From: DATAUD01 sp036501665
Lineage (GTDB): Bacteria; Verrucomicrobiota; Verrucomicrobiia; Limisphaerales; Palsa-1400
Assembly: GCA_036501665.1 (NCBI GenBank)
Contig: DASXZW010000069.1
Location: 62,001-126,000 of the forward strand
Direction: 5' to 3'
Length of the DNA stretch: 64,000 bases
This document shows, piece by piece, positions 1-9,188 of the stretch (positions within the stretch are counted from its first letter, which is position 1; each line of letters starts with the position of its first letter). The position numbers and the translations under genes were made by a program. Below the pieces are notes generated by a model, which did no database searches, had not been told where the DNA came from, and was given only the letters and a program-made list of their open reading frames with translations.

Positions 1-791
1 TCCGCGGGACCGGCTTGGGCGCGGCGGCTCAGGGCGTCGGCCATGACTTTGTCGCTGGGGAGCGTGTAATCGATGTCGGTTGAAATGCCGGTTGCGGTGG
101 AGACGACCTGATCGTAGGGGATGCTTTCGGCGTAATGTTTGATGGCGGCGTGGATATCGTCCAGCGTTTTGATGGTGCGGTCAGGTTTCGGGCGTGAACC
201 GCCGCCGATTGTGACCGGTTGCTCTGGCGGACGGCCCCAGGTGCGTTCGAGGTCATAGACGGCGGTATCGTATTCGCCCCATTGTGAGCGCATGAACATC
301 CCCCACTCCAACGAATATTGGAGGACATCGTCGCCTTCGCCTTTGCCGCGACGGCAATATTCAGCGCAGGTGCGTTGAATGTTGACGCGGCGCAAAACTG
401 AGCGGGGCCAACGCGCGTCCGTAGAACGTTCGCGGATCAAGTCGTCGAGCTTGCGCCAATTTTCCGGGGTGATCGGGTCGTGCCAATCGTAGAGGTCGGC
501 GAGAATTGTGCGCACGCCCCACCAACCGCTGGTGTTTTGAATGAAGCGCAGGTATGGGAGCGCTTCCTCGATCCGGGAGTGGGCTTCTTTTTTGTCGGGC
601 CAGTTTGGGAATTGGGTGAGGCGCGCGCCGCTGGGGCATCCCGCCGAGTAAAGATCGCTCACGATCATGTGGTAGAGCAAAATATCGTGCAGGCCCTGCG
701 CGGCAAGTTTTGCGCCGCAGAGATGAGTGTGAACATCCAAAATGGGAACGTCGCTTAGGGCGTTTTCCATGGATTCAATTGCAGTTGTCAT
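1..791 (-). CDS. Uronate isomerase-like amidohydrolase (partial, runs off left edge)
   Basis: Leftward reading frame from ATG at 791; 263 codons are visible and no stop is reached, so the C-terminus lies outside the window. The N-terminus PILDVHTHL has the HxH metal-binding motif of amidohydrolases (H21, H23). The pattern of Trp/Tyr-rich helices that follows (residues 60-130) resembles the UxaC glucuronate/galacturonate isomerase family. Family knowledge: such enzymes interconvert uronic acids and keto-acids. It is the last gene of a leftward run after a class I aldolase and a PfkB kinase, giving an isomerase-kinase-aldolase set. The true substrate cannot be read from the sequence, and another amidohydrolase activity is possible. 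Confidence 0.7.
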   Translation of the reverse strand, partial: MTTAIESMENALSDVPILDVHTHLCGAKLAAQGLHDILLYHMIVSDLYSAGCPSGARLTQFPNWPDKKEAHSRIEEALPYLRFIQNTSGWWGVRTILADLYDWHDPITPENWRKLDDLIRERSTDARWPRSVLRRVNIQRTCAEYCRRGKGEGDDVLQYSLEWGMFMRSQWGEYDTAVYDLERTWGRPPEQPVTIGGGSRPKPDRTIKTLDDIHAAIKHYAESIPYDQVVSTATGISTDIDYTLPSDKVMADALSRRAQAGPA

Positions 792-859
792 ATGATGTAA
801 GCTTACGAGCGGCATTTGGTAGTTGAGTTATGTAGTGCTCAGATTTTTAGAGAAGACAT

Positions 860-910
860 CCTCCTCTCCCCAGCCCTCTTCTCCACTTACGTGGAAGAGA
901 GGGAGAGAAG
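860..910. repeat. Interspersed hairpin repeat, copy A
   Basis: Pyrimidine-rich arm CCTCCTCTCCCC..CCCTCTTCTCCAC, short loop, then GTGGAAGAGAGGGAGAG. It is an imperfect hairpin related to copies at 44938-44989 and 51064-51112. It lies between the PfkB kinase and the isomerase-like gene. Confidence 0.75.
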
Positions 911-947
911 ACACGCGGACTTCGTAAAGATGACTTATTGCGTGTCA

Positions 948-1883
948 TTAGGTCGCGAAGGTTGGCGCATTTTCGCGCAACAGGTTTTCGACGGCTTGCA
1001 GGTCTGGAAGTTCAGGCTGTTGCGCTTTGACGGCGGCTGCGGCGGACGCGAAACGGATTCTGTCTTCGAGCGAATCGCCGCAGGCGAGGCGATACGCGTA
1101 AGCGCCGTGAAAAACATCGCCGCAACCGCTGGTGTTGGTTGCGGGGACTTTGAAAGTTGGATGATGGCGCGGGATTCCGTCCGATGCTTGCGAAACGCTC
1201 CAGCAACCGTTGCGCCCGCTCGTGACGATGGCGGCGGCTCGATTGGGTCGCCATAGGGCCTTGGCGGCGTCGGCGGCGCTTTTTTTTCCCGTCAACGGAC
1301 AGGCGAATTCTTCGGAGAGAATGAGATGGTCCACTTCGTTCAAAACTTCCTCGAAAAGCGGGACCGCATCGTCTTCGATGTCCGCGACGACAGGAACGCC
1401 AAGGCGGCGGGCACATTTTATCGCGCGAAGGTTTCCGGGCATTCCGTAGTGGTCGATGAAAAGAACGCGAGCCTCGCCAATGACGCTTTCCGACGGCTGC
1501 GAAGGATGTGCGCCCATGACTCCACGGACTTCGTAAAAAATATTCCGGCTGCCGGTATTTTGCGCGACGACGATTGTGGAATGGACGACGCCGCCTTCGG
1601 GAAAGCGCGGGGCGTACGAGACATCAACGCCTTCGCTTAGGAAATTATTGGCGACGCAGTCGGAGAGTTCGTCCGTGCCCAAACAACCCGCGAAGGCGCA
1701 GCGCGCGCCCAGCCGAGCGGCGGACACGAGCGCGTTGCCCGTCAGTCCGCCGCATTGGCGATGCCATTTTTCGACGCGGGCCTTCATGTCCGCCGCCGGA
1801 TAGGTCGGGACATAGACAAAGTCGTCCACCGCCGCGCAGCCAAGGCCGAGCACGTCAAAACTTTTTTTGGTGGAAGAACTCAC
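948..1883 (-). CDS. PfkB-family carbohydrate kinase
   Basis: Ribokinase-fold sugar kinase, about 311 aa from a GTG at 1883. The family body begins at FDVLGLGCAAVDD; a GG-rich substrate loop (QCGGLTGNA) and the C-terminal motif NTSGCGDVFHGAY are visible. The usual signature is DTxGAGD; here it is NTSGCGD, keeping the catalytic last Asp and the glycines but with Asn and Cys substitutions. An in-frame ATG at 1961 would add a Ser/Pro/Gly-rich stretch (MGSAGVSPTSVGVSPT) that is simply the translation of an interspersed GGCGAGACGCC repeat, so the GTG is preferred, with limited certainty. The kinase follows an aldolase and precedes an isomerase-like gene on the same strand. It would phosphorylate the keto-sugar or sugar acid before aldol cleavage. 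Confidence 0.8.
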   Translation of the reverse strand: MSSSTKKSFDVLGLGCAAVDDFVYVPTYPAADMKARVEKWHRQCGGLTGNALVSAARLGARCAFAGCLGTDELSDCVANNFLSEGVDVSYAPRFPEGGVVHSTIVVAQNTGSRNIFYEVRGVMGAHPSQPSESVIGEARVLFIDHYGMPGNLRAIKCARRLGVPVVADIEDDAVPLFEEVLNEVDHLILSEEFACPLTGKKSAADAAKALWRPNRAAAIVTSGRNGCWSVSQASDGIPRHHPTFKVPATNTSGCGDVFHGAYAYRLACGDSLEDRIRFASAAAAVKAQQPELPDLQAVENLLRENAPTFAT

Positions 1884-1912
1884 GCCTGATGAGTTAGGTA
1901 AATGACCCAAAT

Positions 1913-1959
1913 CCGTCGGCGAGACGCCAACGGAAGTGGGCGAGACGCCCGCGCTCCCC
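1913..1959. repeat. Palindromic GGCGAGACGCC repeat segment
   Basis: Two adjoining palindromes, CCGTCGGCGAGACGCCAACGG and GGGCGAGACGCCC, followed by GCGCTCCCC. The same core and GCGCTCCC flank occur in the element at 58369-58592. It sits at the 5' end of the kinase gene and would encode its extra N-terminal residues if the upstream start were used. Confidence 0.65.
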
Positions 1960-2018
1960 ATGCGCAAGAATTCTTATAATGGATTTGGCTAACGCCCCAC
2001 TGGAATGGCTCGAATGGG

Positions 2019-2837
2019 TCATTCGTCGCCGGTCAAGCCTTCGGATTTTAATGCGGCTTCGACGCTCATGCCTTCGAGCAGGACTGCCTTGAAGGCGCGG
2101 AGCGCTTCGGTCGTTTTGGAAACGCCCCAGACATTTCGTCCGATGGTCGCGCCGCGACCGCCTGCTTTGACGACTTCGGACATTGCGGTGAGCGAGGCGC
2201 GGAGATTCTTCGCCTTCGGACCGCCAGCGGCGACGACTGGAACGGGCGAGCTTTTCACGACTTGACGGAAGGAGTCCACATCGCCGGTGTAGCCGACTTT
2301 GATGACATCGACGCCCGCTTCAATTCCGACGCGAGCGGCCCACATGATTCCTTCGGGATCGAAAACGATTTTCGGCGTCGGGCCGGAATAATCGCGCGGA
2401 TAGATGTGCGCTATGACGGGCAGATCGTATTTCGTCGCGCAAGTCACTTGATCCATGAGGGTTTTAATGAACTTGCCCTCGTGCGGGCCGAAAATTCCGA
2501 TGGCCACGGCGATGGCGTCGGCTCCGAGGCGAACGCATTCCTCCGGGTTGGTGACGGATTCGATGATGCGGTCGTCCGAAGTGAAGCAGCCCGACTGAAT
2601 GATCAGCGGGATGCGGCCCGCGTAGGGCGCCCAGCAGGTCATCGCTGTGCCTTTGGACATCGTCACCGCGCCGGGGCCGCCGGCGGCGATTTTTTTCAAG
2701 GCGGTCGAAAGGTTGGCCAACCCGCCGCCAGCGGTCAATTTGCCGTAGCCGACAAAGTGATCGACCGCGACCGAGCAAAGGCGGCCGCTGGGATGAGAGA
2801 AGATGCGATTGAGCCGAATTTGTTTTCCAATATTCAT
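2019..2837 (-). CDS. Class I aldolase, DeoC/FbaB (DhnA) family
   Basis: 272 aa TIM-barrel aldolase. VAVDHFVGYG near residue 23, GADAIAVAIGIFG around residue 115, GVDVIKVGYTG with the probable Schiff-base Lys, and the phosphate-binding VVAAGGPKAK / GGRGATIGRNV loops all fit the FbaB/LsrF/YihT-like class I family. It starts the leftward operon aldolase-kinase-isomerase; ATG at 2837. Family members split fructose-1,6-bisphosphate, sulfofructose-1-phosphate, or related keto-sugar phosphates. Specificity is not deducible here, but pairing with a dedicated PfkB kinase suggests a peripheral sugar route rather than glycolysis. Confidence 0.8.
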   Translation of the reverse strand: MNIGKQIRLNRIFSHPSGRLCSVAVDHFVGYGKLTAGGGLANLSTALKKIAAGGPGAVTMSKGTAMTCWAPYAGRIPLIIQSGCFTSDDRIIESVTNPEECVRLGADAIAVAIGIFGPHEGKFIKTLMDQVTCATKYDLPVIAHIYPRDYSGPTPKIVFDPEGIMWAARVGIEAGVDVIKVGYTGDVDSFRQVVKSSPVPVVAAGGPKAKNLRASLTAMSEVVKAGGRGATIGRNVWGVSKTTEALRAFKAVLLEGMSVEAALKSEGLTGDE

Positions 2838-3057
2838 TGAGTTTTTGTCAATTATAAGAGCACTTGTTGAAGGAGCGCGTTAGTAAGGTTCATTGTGAGG
2901 TTCCATGAGAAACTTTGCGCCGATTTTGTAAAGTTAATTCTCTCCATCGGGAAAGCGACCCTGGATGACACGGATTTCACAGATTAAAAAAAGCACACGA
3001 GAGAATCATCCGAATAATTCTGGCGTGATGACTGGTTGTGGGATTCTAATTTTGGTC

Positions 3058-4602
3058 ATGCGCTTGAGAATTCAGTTGATTTTCCTGTTTTGCGTTGTGT
3101 CGGTTCATTTCGCGTTTTCTCCACGAGCTTTCGCTGCGGCGCCGGTGAACGTCATTTTGTGGTTCGACACGGAGGATTATTTGCTTCCCGCAGATGACGA
3201 TGCGGCCAAGCGCCTCGCCGAAATGCTGACGGCGCGGGGGATTCGGGCGACTTTCAAAGTTGTTGGCGAAAAGGCGCGGGTTTTGGAACGGCGCGGGCGC
3301 ACGGACGTGATCGCCGCGCTACAAAAACACGCGATTGGGTATCACGCGAATCTTCATTCGGTGCATCCGACGGTGACGGAGTATGAGGCTGATTGCGGGT
3401 GGCTGGATGGGGTGGCGGAATTCGAGCGGCGTGAAGGCGGGGGCGCGGCGGATGTCCGGCGGATTTTTTCGGTGCCTTCGCTGGTTTGTTACGGGCAGCC
3501 GGGATCGTCGTGGTCGCCGCAGGCCATTGGCGGTTTGAAGGACATTGGCATCGGGACGGATGGAGTTCCCTGTTACGTGGATGAGGGGACGCATGTTGGG
3601 TTGAACGAGCAGCCGTTTTGGTACGAGGGCGTGCTGAGTGTCTATCACATGGGGGAAAATTATACGCGGATGGAATTGCACGATCCGGCGGCGGTCGAAC
3701 CGGCCAAGCAGCATGTGGCCGAAATGGTGGAGCGGCTGGGCAAGCAGGAAGGCGGCGGATTGATCAGCATTTTTTATCACCCGTGCGAGTGGGTGCATAA
3801 GGAGTTTTGGGACGGCGTGAATTTCCGTCGTGGCGCAAATCCGCCTCGCGAACAGTGGAAAGCGCCGGGGCAATTGCCGACCGAGGAAACTGAGGCGGCT
3901 TTCCAACGGTTCGGGCAATACATTGATTTTATTCAGTCGTTGCCGAGTGTGCGATTTGTTACGGCAGGCGATCTTCCGGCGATTTATCCTGATCCTGTGC
4001 GGAAGGATGGAGTCTCCGAGTCAGACCTTAATCAACTAAGTATCCGCATTTTGGCTGGATATGCGAATGGAATTGATTTTCAGGTTATTGGCGGACGGGC
4101 TTATTCAGTTGCGGACCAATTTGAGGTTTTAGCGCGAGCGACAGCGATACTGGCAAACGGCGGGAAGTTGCAGTTTCCGCTGGAATGCAAGGGATTGTTT
4201 GGACCAGACAGTCCGCCGCCTAGCGAATTTCCGGGGAGGATGTTGTCGTGGTTCGCTTTTCGTGATTCTGTGCGAGATGTGGCGGATTTTGTCTTGACGC
4301 AGCATCGGGTGCCGGCGCGGGTGTTCATTGGACCGGACGCGGTTCCTCCGGTGGAGTTTCTGCTCGCCATGGCGAAGGTGTATCGAATTTATTGGAGCAG
4401 TGGCAAAATCCCGCTGGAAGAAGGCGTTGTAATCGAGGATAATCCAGAAGTGTTGCCCACGCGGCATATTGCTTCGGACACACCGCAATTGTTTGGGGAT
4501 TGGATCATTCACAAGGAAGGTTTTCGCGCGCCAAAGGTCATGGAGCAGGCGAGGCTTCAGGCTTGGACTTTGAAACCGGCGATTCCGAATTCCATGAAGT
4601 GA
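3058..4602 (+). CDS. Exported polysaccharide deacetylase-family protein
   Basis: About 514 aa from ATG 3058, which places a clear signal peptide first (hydrophobic LIFLFCVVSVHFAF, then AFAAAP). The NodB-like fold begins at VILWFDTEDY (metal-binding Asp region), continues with RGIRATFKVVGEKA and GYHANLHSVHPTVTEY, a variant of the HxxxH zinc motif, and the ISIFYHPCEW strand. The last 150 residues are an additional domain with no recognised motif. Expected to act on glycans in the periplasm or outside the cell. Monocistronic; the downstream operon converges on it with a 15-nt gap. Upstream in-frame codons from 2965 add a charged leader that does not suit export and were not used. Confidence 0.7.
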   Translation: MRLRIQLIFLFCVVSVHFAFSPRAFAAAPVNVILWFDTEDYLLPADDDAAKRLAEMLTARGIRATFKVVGEKARVLERRGRTDVIAALQKHAIGYHANLHSVHPTVTEYEADCGWLDGVAEFERREGGGAADVRRIFSVPSLVCYGQPGSSWSPQAIGGLKDIGIGTDGVPCYVDEGTHVGLNEQPFWYEGVLSVYHMGENYTRMELHDPAAVEPAKQHVAEMVERLGKQEGGGLISIFYHPCEWVHKEFWDGVNFRRGANPPREQWKAPGQLPTEETEAAFQRFGQYIDFIQSLPSVRFVTAGDLPAIYPDPVRKDGVSESDLNQLSIRILAGYANGIDFQVIGGRAYSVADQFEVLARATAILANGGKLQFPLECKGLFGPDSPPPSEFPGRMLSWFAFRDSVRDVADFVLTQHRVPARVFIGPDAVPPVEFLLAMAKVYRIYWSSGKIPLEEGVVIEDNPEVLPTRHIASDTPQLFGDWIIHKEGFRAPKVMEQARLQAWTLKPAIPNSMK

Positions 4603-4617
4603 CGGCGCTTTTGGAGT

Positions 4618-5301
4618 TCAAACAGTTCTGTCAAAACTCAGTTTTCCAAAGCATCGCGGCAAATGGAAATTAAACTCATCGACCGGCGCCCACGAAGCCC
4701 AGTGCGGATGCGAACTTTCATCCGCGCATTTGTAAAAATTCCCACGCCACTCCTGGCCTTCAACGTTTCCCAACGGCCCGATATATTCCTCCAAAACAGC
4801 GAACGGAATGAAAAAATTCAATTGCCATCGAACCGCCTCGGAAATTTCCGGATCAACCGTCTTCGGCAACGACGACCGCACCTGGATTTTTTTCCCAATC
4901 TCCTCCGGCAAACGCGTGAATTTCTTGAACCCATCGGGAATGCGCGTCGGGTCTTCGATGTAACAGCACAAATGCGCCCCGCCCGCGTTCATCTCAAGGT
5001 TGAAATAACCGGCGTCCGGTCGCGGCTGGATGAAAAATTCGACGCAACTGTCCTTCCACACTTCATCCATGTAATTCGTCCGCACCGAGCGAACAAAGCG
5101 ATCCTCCACGTCAAAAATCCCGCGAAGTCCGCCGACGCCATGAACCACCCGGACTCTCGCGCGCGGTCGATGCCCGCTTCCTTCCGGTCGAAAGTAATCC
5201 AGCGGCGCAATTTGCGCAGTTCGCCACGTCTCATGCTCCCAACCCGCGGCCAACTCCGGCAGCGGATCAACGCGCTGAACCGCGCAGCAACTCGCGCTCA
5301 C
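4618..5301 (-). CDS. Carbohydrate-binding family 9-like protein
   Basis: About 227 aa. GTG start at 5301 overlaps the TGA of the DUF1501 gene (GTGA), indicating translational coupling. The sequence shows the CBM9-like beta-sandwich pattern: GIFDVEDRFVRS, DEVWKDSCVEFFIQPR, GYFNLEMNAGG and WRGNFYKCADESSHPHWASW. Family knowledge: such modules bind glycan ends or are stand-alone relatives of xylan-binding CBM9. No convincing signal peptide from this start. Third gene of the PSD1-DUF1501-CBM9 operon. Confidence 0.7.
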   Translation of the reverse strand: MSASCCAVQRVDPLPELAAGWEHETWRTAQIAPLDYFRPEGSGHRPRARVRVVHGVGGLRGIFDVEDRFVRSVRTNYMDEVWKDSCVEFFIQPRPDAGYFNLEMNAGGAHLCCYIEDPTRIPDGFKKFTRLPEEIGKKIQVRSSLPKTVDPEISEAVRWQLNFFIPFAVLEEYIGPLGNVEGQEWRGNFYKCADESSHPHWASWAPVDEFNFHLPRCFGKLSFDRTV

Positions 5302-6719
5302 GCGAACAATTCCGTGATCGGCTTGCCGACCCCGTCGCGTGTCACATAGAAAGGCCGCTTCTCGATTTCGTACGAAAGCTTCGGCGAAATCCCCAGCGCG
5401 CGATAAATCGTCGCGTGCAAGTCCTCGATGACGACGCGGTCCTTGATCGTCTTGCACGGCCGCTCCTCCGCCGTCAACCCATGCAAATGCCCGCGCTTGA
5501 TTCCGCCGCCGAACATCAAGACGCTTCCCGCATCGGTGAAATGCCGGTGCATTCCGTAAAATTTCATGTCCTCGACCGTTGCCGGCTGGTCCACCTGGTC
5601 TTTCACCGGTTTGTCCGGTTTGCCTTCGAGCAGAGCGTCGCGGCTGAATTCACTCGCGAGCACGATCAACGTGCGATCCAGCAACCCGCGCTCTTCCAGA
5701 TCGAGCACCAGTTGCGCGATGGGGGCATCGACGGTTTTCTTTAAATCCGCCGCGCGCGTATGTCCGTTCTCGTGCGTGTCCCAATATAAAAACGGAATAT
5801 ACTCGGATGTTACTTCGATGAACCGCGCCCCCTGCTCCGCCAAGCGCCGCGCCAGCAAGCATCCCAGGCCGAACCGCCCGGTATTGTACTTGTCGTAAAT
5901 TTCCTTTTTCTCCAGCGAAAGATCGAATGCCGATGCCGCCGGTGAATTGAGCAACCGATGCGCGTTGTCCATCGAGCGCAGCAGCGATTCCTTCTGATAA
6001 TCGCTGCCAAATTCGCCGACGGGGCCTTTCGCGATCAGCGATTTGTAAAATTTCTCGCGATTCTGAAAGCGCGCCGGACTCATCCCTTCCGGCGGTCGGA
6101 CGCTCTCCACCGCATCCGCCGGATTCGGAATCAGGAACGGCCCATATTCGCCGCCAAGAAAACCCGCGGTGTGAAACGCCTTTTCCTCCTCGCTTTCCCC
6201 AACATCGAAGCGTTGTCCGATGTCAATAAACGCAGGCACCGCCGGATTTTTCGGCCCAAGCGTCCGCGCAATCACCGCGCCCAAATGCGGGGCCGCGACT
6301 GTCAGCGGCGGCGCGTAACCGGTATGCCATTGAAATTGGTGCCGCGAATGGAGGATGAACCCCAAATCCCCAGCTGTGTAAGATCGAATCAACGTTCCAC
6401 GGTCCATGACCGACGCCGTTTTTTCCAGCCCTTGTGAAATTTTTATGTGGTCAACCGCTGTGTCAATCGCCGGGAACGTGCTCAGCATGTCCGTGGAGGG
6501 CATGCCCTTCGTGTAGGGCACGTAACGCTTCGGGTCAAACGTCTCCGTCGCCGCCATTCCTCCCGCCATCCAAAGCACAATCACCGTGTCCGCTGTCGAC
6601 TTGATCGTTCCCGCCTCCTCCGCAAAAAGTTGCCTCGGATTCCCCGCGGCCAGCGCGCCCAAAGTCGCCGCGCCCGCCGTCTTCAGAAAATCCCGCCGGT
6701 TCCAATCTCGCATTTTCAT
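5298..6719 (-). CDS. DUF1501 family protein, Tat-exported
   Basis: 473 aa. The N-terminus NRRDFLKTAGAATLGALAAG is a twin-arginine signal. The body is the DUF1501 fold (sulfatase/alkaline-phosphatase-like superfamily): VIVLWMAGGMAATETFDPK, IDIGQRFDVGESEEEK, RFIEVTSEYIPFLYWDTHEN and a C-terminal MHRHFTDAGSVLMFGGG. In Planctomycetota and Verrucomicrobiota these genes habitually follow a DUF1549/DUF1553 cytochrome gene, as here (15-nt gap). The biochemical role of the pair is not established; a periplasmic function in polymer breakdown is the usual guess. Confidence 0.85.
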   Translation of the reverse strand: MKMRDWNRRDFLKTAGAATLGALAAGNPRQLFAEEAGTIKSTADTVIVLWMAGGMAATETFDPKRYVPYTKGMPSTDMLSTFPAIDTAVDHIKISQGLEKTASVMDRGTLIRSYTAGDLGFILHSRHQFQWHTGYAPPLTVAAPHLGAVIARTLGPKNPAVPAFIDIGQRFDVGESEEEKAFHTAGFLGGEYGPFLIPNPADAVESVRPPEGMSPARFQNREKFYKSLIAKGPVGEFGSDYQKESLLRSMDNAHRLLNSPAASAFDLSLEKKEIYDKYNTGRFGLGCLLARRLAEQGARFIEVTSEYIPFLYWDTHENGHTRAADLKKTVDAPIAQLVLDLEERGLLDRTLIVLASEFSRDALLEGKPDKPVKDQVDQPATVEDMKFYGMHRHFTDAGSVLMFGGGIKRGHLHGLTAEERPCKTIKDRVVIEDLHATIYRALGISPKLSYEIEKRPFYVTRDGVGKPITELFA

Positions 6720-6734
6720 AGTCTGACATCTCCT

Positions 6735-9188
6735 TCAGTAAATCAATTGAAATTCAGGAAGCATCAGCATCGCCCAAAGAAAATCCTCCACTTTGTCCGC
6801 CCCAGGATTCTTCCCGAGCAACCCCGCTGCCGTGTTCAATTCAGCCTCAGTCGGCTCCCGGCCAATCGCCCCTTCAAACACCGAACGAACCAGCTTCGGC
6901 CCTGACGCCTCCCGGTTCGCCAGCGTCATCGCGCCGCGTTTGAGCGCATTGGCCAGCGTTTTTCCGTTCGTCAACTCCAGCGCCTGCAACGTCGTCGCCT
7001 CGCTCGCCCGCGTCGTCACCACCTGCTCCCGATTCGGCCGTCCCATCGCCACCATCAGCGGGTCCGCCGCCACCAGCGACGCCCGCACCAGTTCCGGGTG
7101 TAGGGCGGCAAACCGTCTCGCAACCAAATCCCGCCGCATATTGAAAGGTCGAATTTCCAACGTGCCTAACTCGCTCGCCGCCGACCAATTCGACGCCACA
7201 AATCGCGACTGCTCCCACCCAGCAATTTTCTGGTCGTTCACCCGCCATGACGCATCGCTGCCAAAGTCCATCACCTTCCGCCCGTCGCGCCCGCGAACTC
7301 GCGCGTAAAAATAAAATCCGGCCGGATTATTCGTGCCAGGCCCGGACTGCCCATTCACCGCGCGAACCGCGATCACGTTGTCCCCCCGCTTCAACCACCG
7401 ATACAAATCGAGCATGAACGGCTTCGAATAATCGTTCCCCTCCCCGGCCTTGTAACCGTTGACGAACAATTCAAAACTGTTGTCGCAAACCACGAAAGCC
7501 TCCGCCTCAGTCGGCGTCGCGGAAAGATGCACGGTCTTGCGAAGATAAATATCCCCGGCCTTCGCATTTTCGGCGGCCCCCGGATCGTTCCAAATCCACT
7601 TCGCCATCGTCGTCGGTCCGTACTCCTGCCTCGTCCGATCGTCAATACCAATATCGGCGTCAGCCTTCGTGTAACCCGTCCCTGTCAACGAAGCCACCGC
7701 GTCCCGGAATTCCTCCGCCGAAAGCCGCCGCACCGACGGCCCCGCGAACACGTAATTCGTTCCTTGCAATTCCCCCGCATCGACCGCCGGCAACTGATAC
7801 GCCCGCGACGTCATAATTCGCTCCATCGTCTGCTTCAAGTCATATTTGTGCGCCACCAGATCCGCCGCCAGCCAGTCAAGAATATCCTGGTCCCACCCCG
7901 TCTGCTGCATGTCATCCACCGGCTCGATCAATCCCCGCCCCAGGAACCGCGCCCAGAGCCGGTTCACCATCGTGCTCGTCAGCCGCCCGTCCTTTGGGCA
8001 CGTGATGACCCGCGCCAGATCGCCCAACCGCTCGGTTTTATTGGTTGTCGCGCGAATATCTCCAAGCTGCGGAAAAAGAAACTTCGTCGCCGCCTTCTTC
8101 CCCGTCGGCGCGTCGCAACGGTAGATTTCCAACGGCTTGTCGCTGAACACATTCGCAAAACCGTATGAGTCCGACAATTGCCAGTCATTAATAAAACTGT
8201 CGTGGCACGACGCGCATTTTAAATTCAGTCCCAGGAAAACCTGCGAAATATTCTGCGCCGCCTGCATCTGGGGCATCTGACTCGCGTTGACTGTGCCGCG
8301 CCAGACAATCCCCTTTGCAAACCCCTCCGAGGCCTGGCTCGGATTCACCAATTCCGCGACGAACTGGTCGTAAGGTTTGTTATCGACAAGCGCGCGGTAA
8401 AGCCATTGCGTGATCTGTTCCCGCCCGCCGTCAATGTATCCCGTCCCTCGATAATCATTGCGCAACAGATCATTCCAGAACGTCAGCCAATTCTGCGCGT
8501 AAGCCTCCTTGCGCGAAAGCAGCTCGCGAACCAGCATTTTCCTCTTGTCAGGGTTGCGTTTCTTCTCGAACGCCTTCAATTCACTCGGCGGCGGCAGCAA
8601 CCCAATCGTGTCAAGATAAACGCGCCGCGCAAAAACCCGGTCGCTCACCGGCTGCGGCGATTTGATATTGTGCTGCTGAAAATAAACGTCCAGGAACCGG
8701 TCCACCGGATTCACTTCGCCCCCGGCAACAGGAATCTCTGGCGTCCTCGGATCAAGGTTCTTCGGCGGAATCGGCCCAAAGCCAAGTTCCGGGTTCCAAA
8801 CCACCCCCTGATCGATCCACGCCCGCAACGTCCCAATCTCTTCCGCCGTCAGTTTTTTCCCCTTTTTCGGCATGATCTCGTCAGGATCGGTCCCCGCGAC
8901 CAGCGCGATCAACAAACTCTCCGCGCTCTTCCCTGAAACAACCCCAGGCCCTGTGTCCCCGCCCTTGAGCAGCGTGTCGCGCGAATCAATCCGCAACCCG
9001 CCGCGATCCCGCCCCCGGCCGTGACACCGGATGCACGACGCCTCAAAAATCGGTTTGACTTCCGTCGCAAAATCGACGCGATGATCCGCCGACGGCGGCA
9101 GCGCCTTGACCTGTTCAGGGGTAAGCCCCGCCGCGAAACCCGGCACCGCCAGGCCCAACGCAACGGCAACGACTGCGACTAGAGCCAT
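6735..9188 (-). CDS. PSD1-type exported cytochrome with DUF1549 and DUF1553 domains
   Basis: About 817 aa from ATG 9188, chosen because an AGGA lies upstream and a signal peptide follows at once (MALVAVVAVALGLAVPGFA). Order: signal peptide; PSCyt1 haem domain with SCIRCHGRGRD; DUF1549 (residues about 165-370, containing a second CxxCH, KCASCHDSF); a beta-sandwich insert (SDASWRVNDQK region); C-terminal DUF1553-type helices. The pairing with a DUF1501 gene is standard in this phylum. The reading frame extends upstream to 9371, but that extension (ATEHVRRDLRRSRNAARTQ) is the translation of an inverted-repeat element and is not protein-like. First gene of the operon. Confidence 0.85.
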   Translation of the reverse strand: MALVAVVAVALGLAVPGFAAGLTPEQVKALPPSADHRVDFATEVKPIFEASCIRCHGRGRDRGGLRIDSRDTLLKGGDTGPGVVSGKSAESLLIALVAGTDPDEIMPKKGKKLTAEEIGTLRAWIDQGVVWNPELGFGPIPPKNLDPRTPEIPVAGGEVNPVDRFLDVYFQQHNIKSPQPVSDRVFARRVYLDTIGLLPPPSELKAFEKKRNPDKRKMLVRELLSRKEAYAQNWLTFWNDLLRNDYRGTGYIDGGREQITQWLYRALVDNKPYDQFVAELVNPSQASEGFAKGIVWRGTVNASQMPQMQAAQNISQVFLGLNLKCASCHDSFINDWQLSDSYGFANVFSDKPLEIYRCDAPTGKKAATKFLFPQLGDIRATTNKTERLGDLARVITCPKDGRLTSTMVNRLWARFLGRGLIEPVDDMQQTGWDQDILDWLAADLVAHKYDLKQTMERIMTSRAYQLPAVDAGELQGTNYVFAGPSVRRLSAEEFRDAVASLTGTGYTKADADIGIDDRTRQEYGPTTMAKWIWNDPGAAENAKAGDIYLRKTVHLSATPTEAEAFVVCDNSFELFVNGYKAGEGNDYSKPFMLDLYRWLKRGDNVIAVRAVNGQSGPGTNNPAGFYFYARVRGRDGRKVMDFGSDASWRVNDQKIAGWEQSRFVASNWSAASELGTLEIRPFNMRRDLVARRFAALHPELVRASLVAADPLMVAMGRPNREQVVTTRASEATTLQALELTNGKTLANALKRGAMTLANREASGPKLVRSVFEGAIGREPTEAELNTAAGLLGKNPGADKVEDFLWAMLMLPEFQLIY

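Noticed and set aside
1..2837. Sulfoquinovose (sulfo-EMP) operon
   Set aside because: Same three enzyme classes but no sulfonate-specific gene such as a sulfoquinovosidase, transporter or reductase is visible; kept only as an open possibility.
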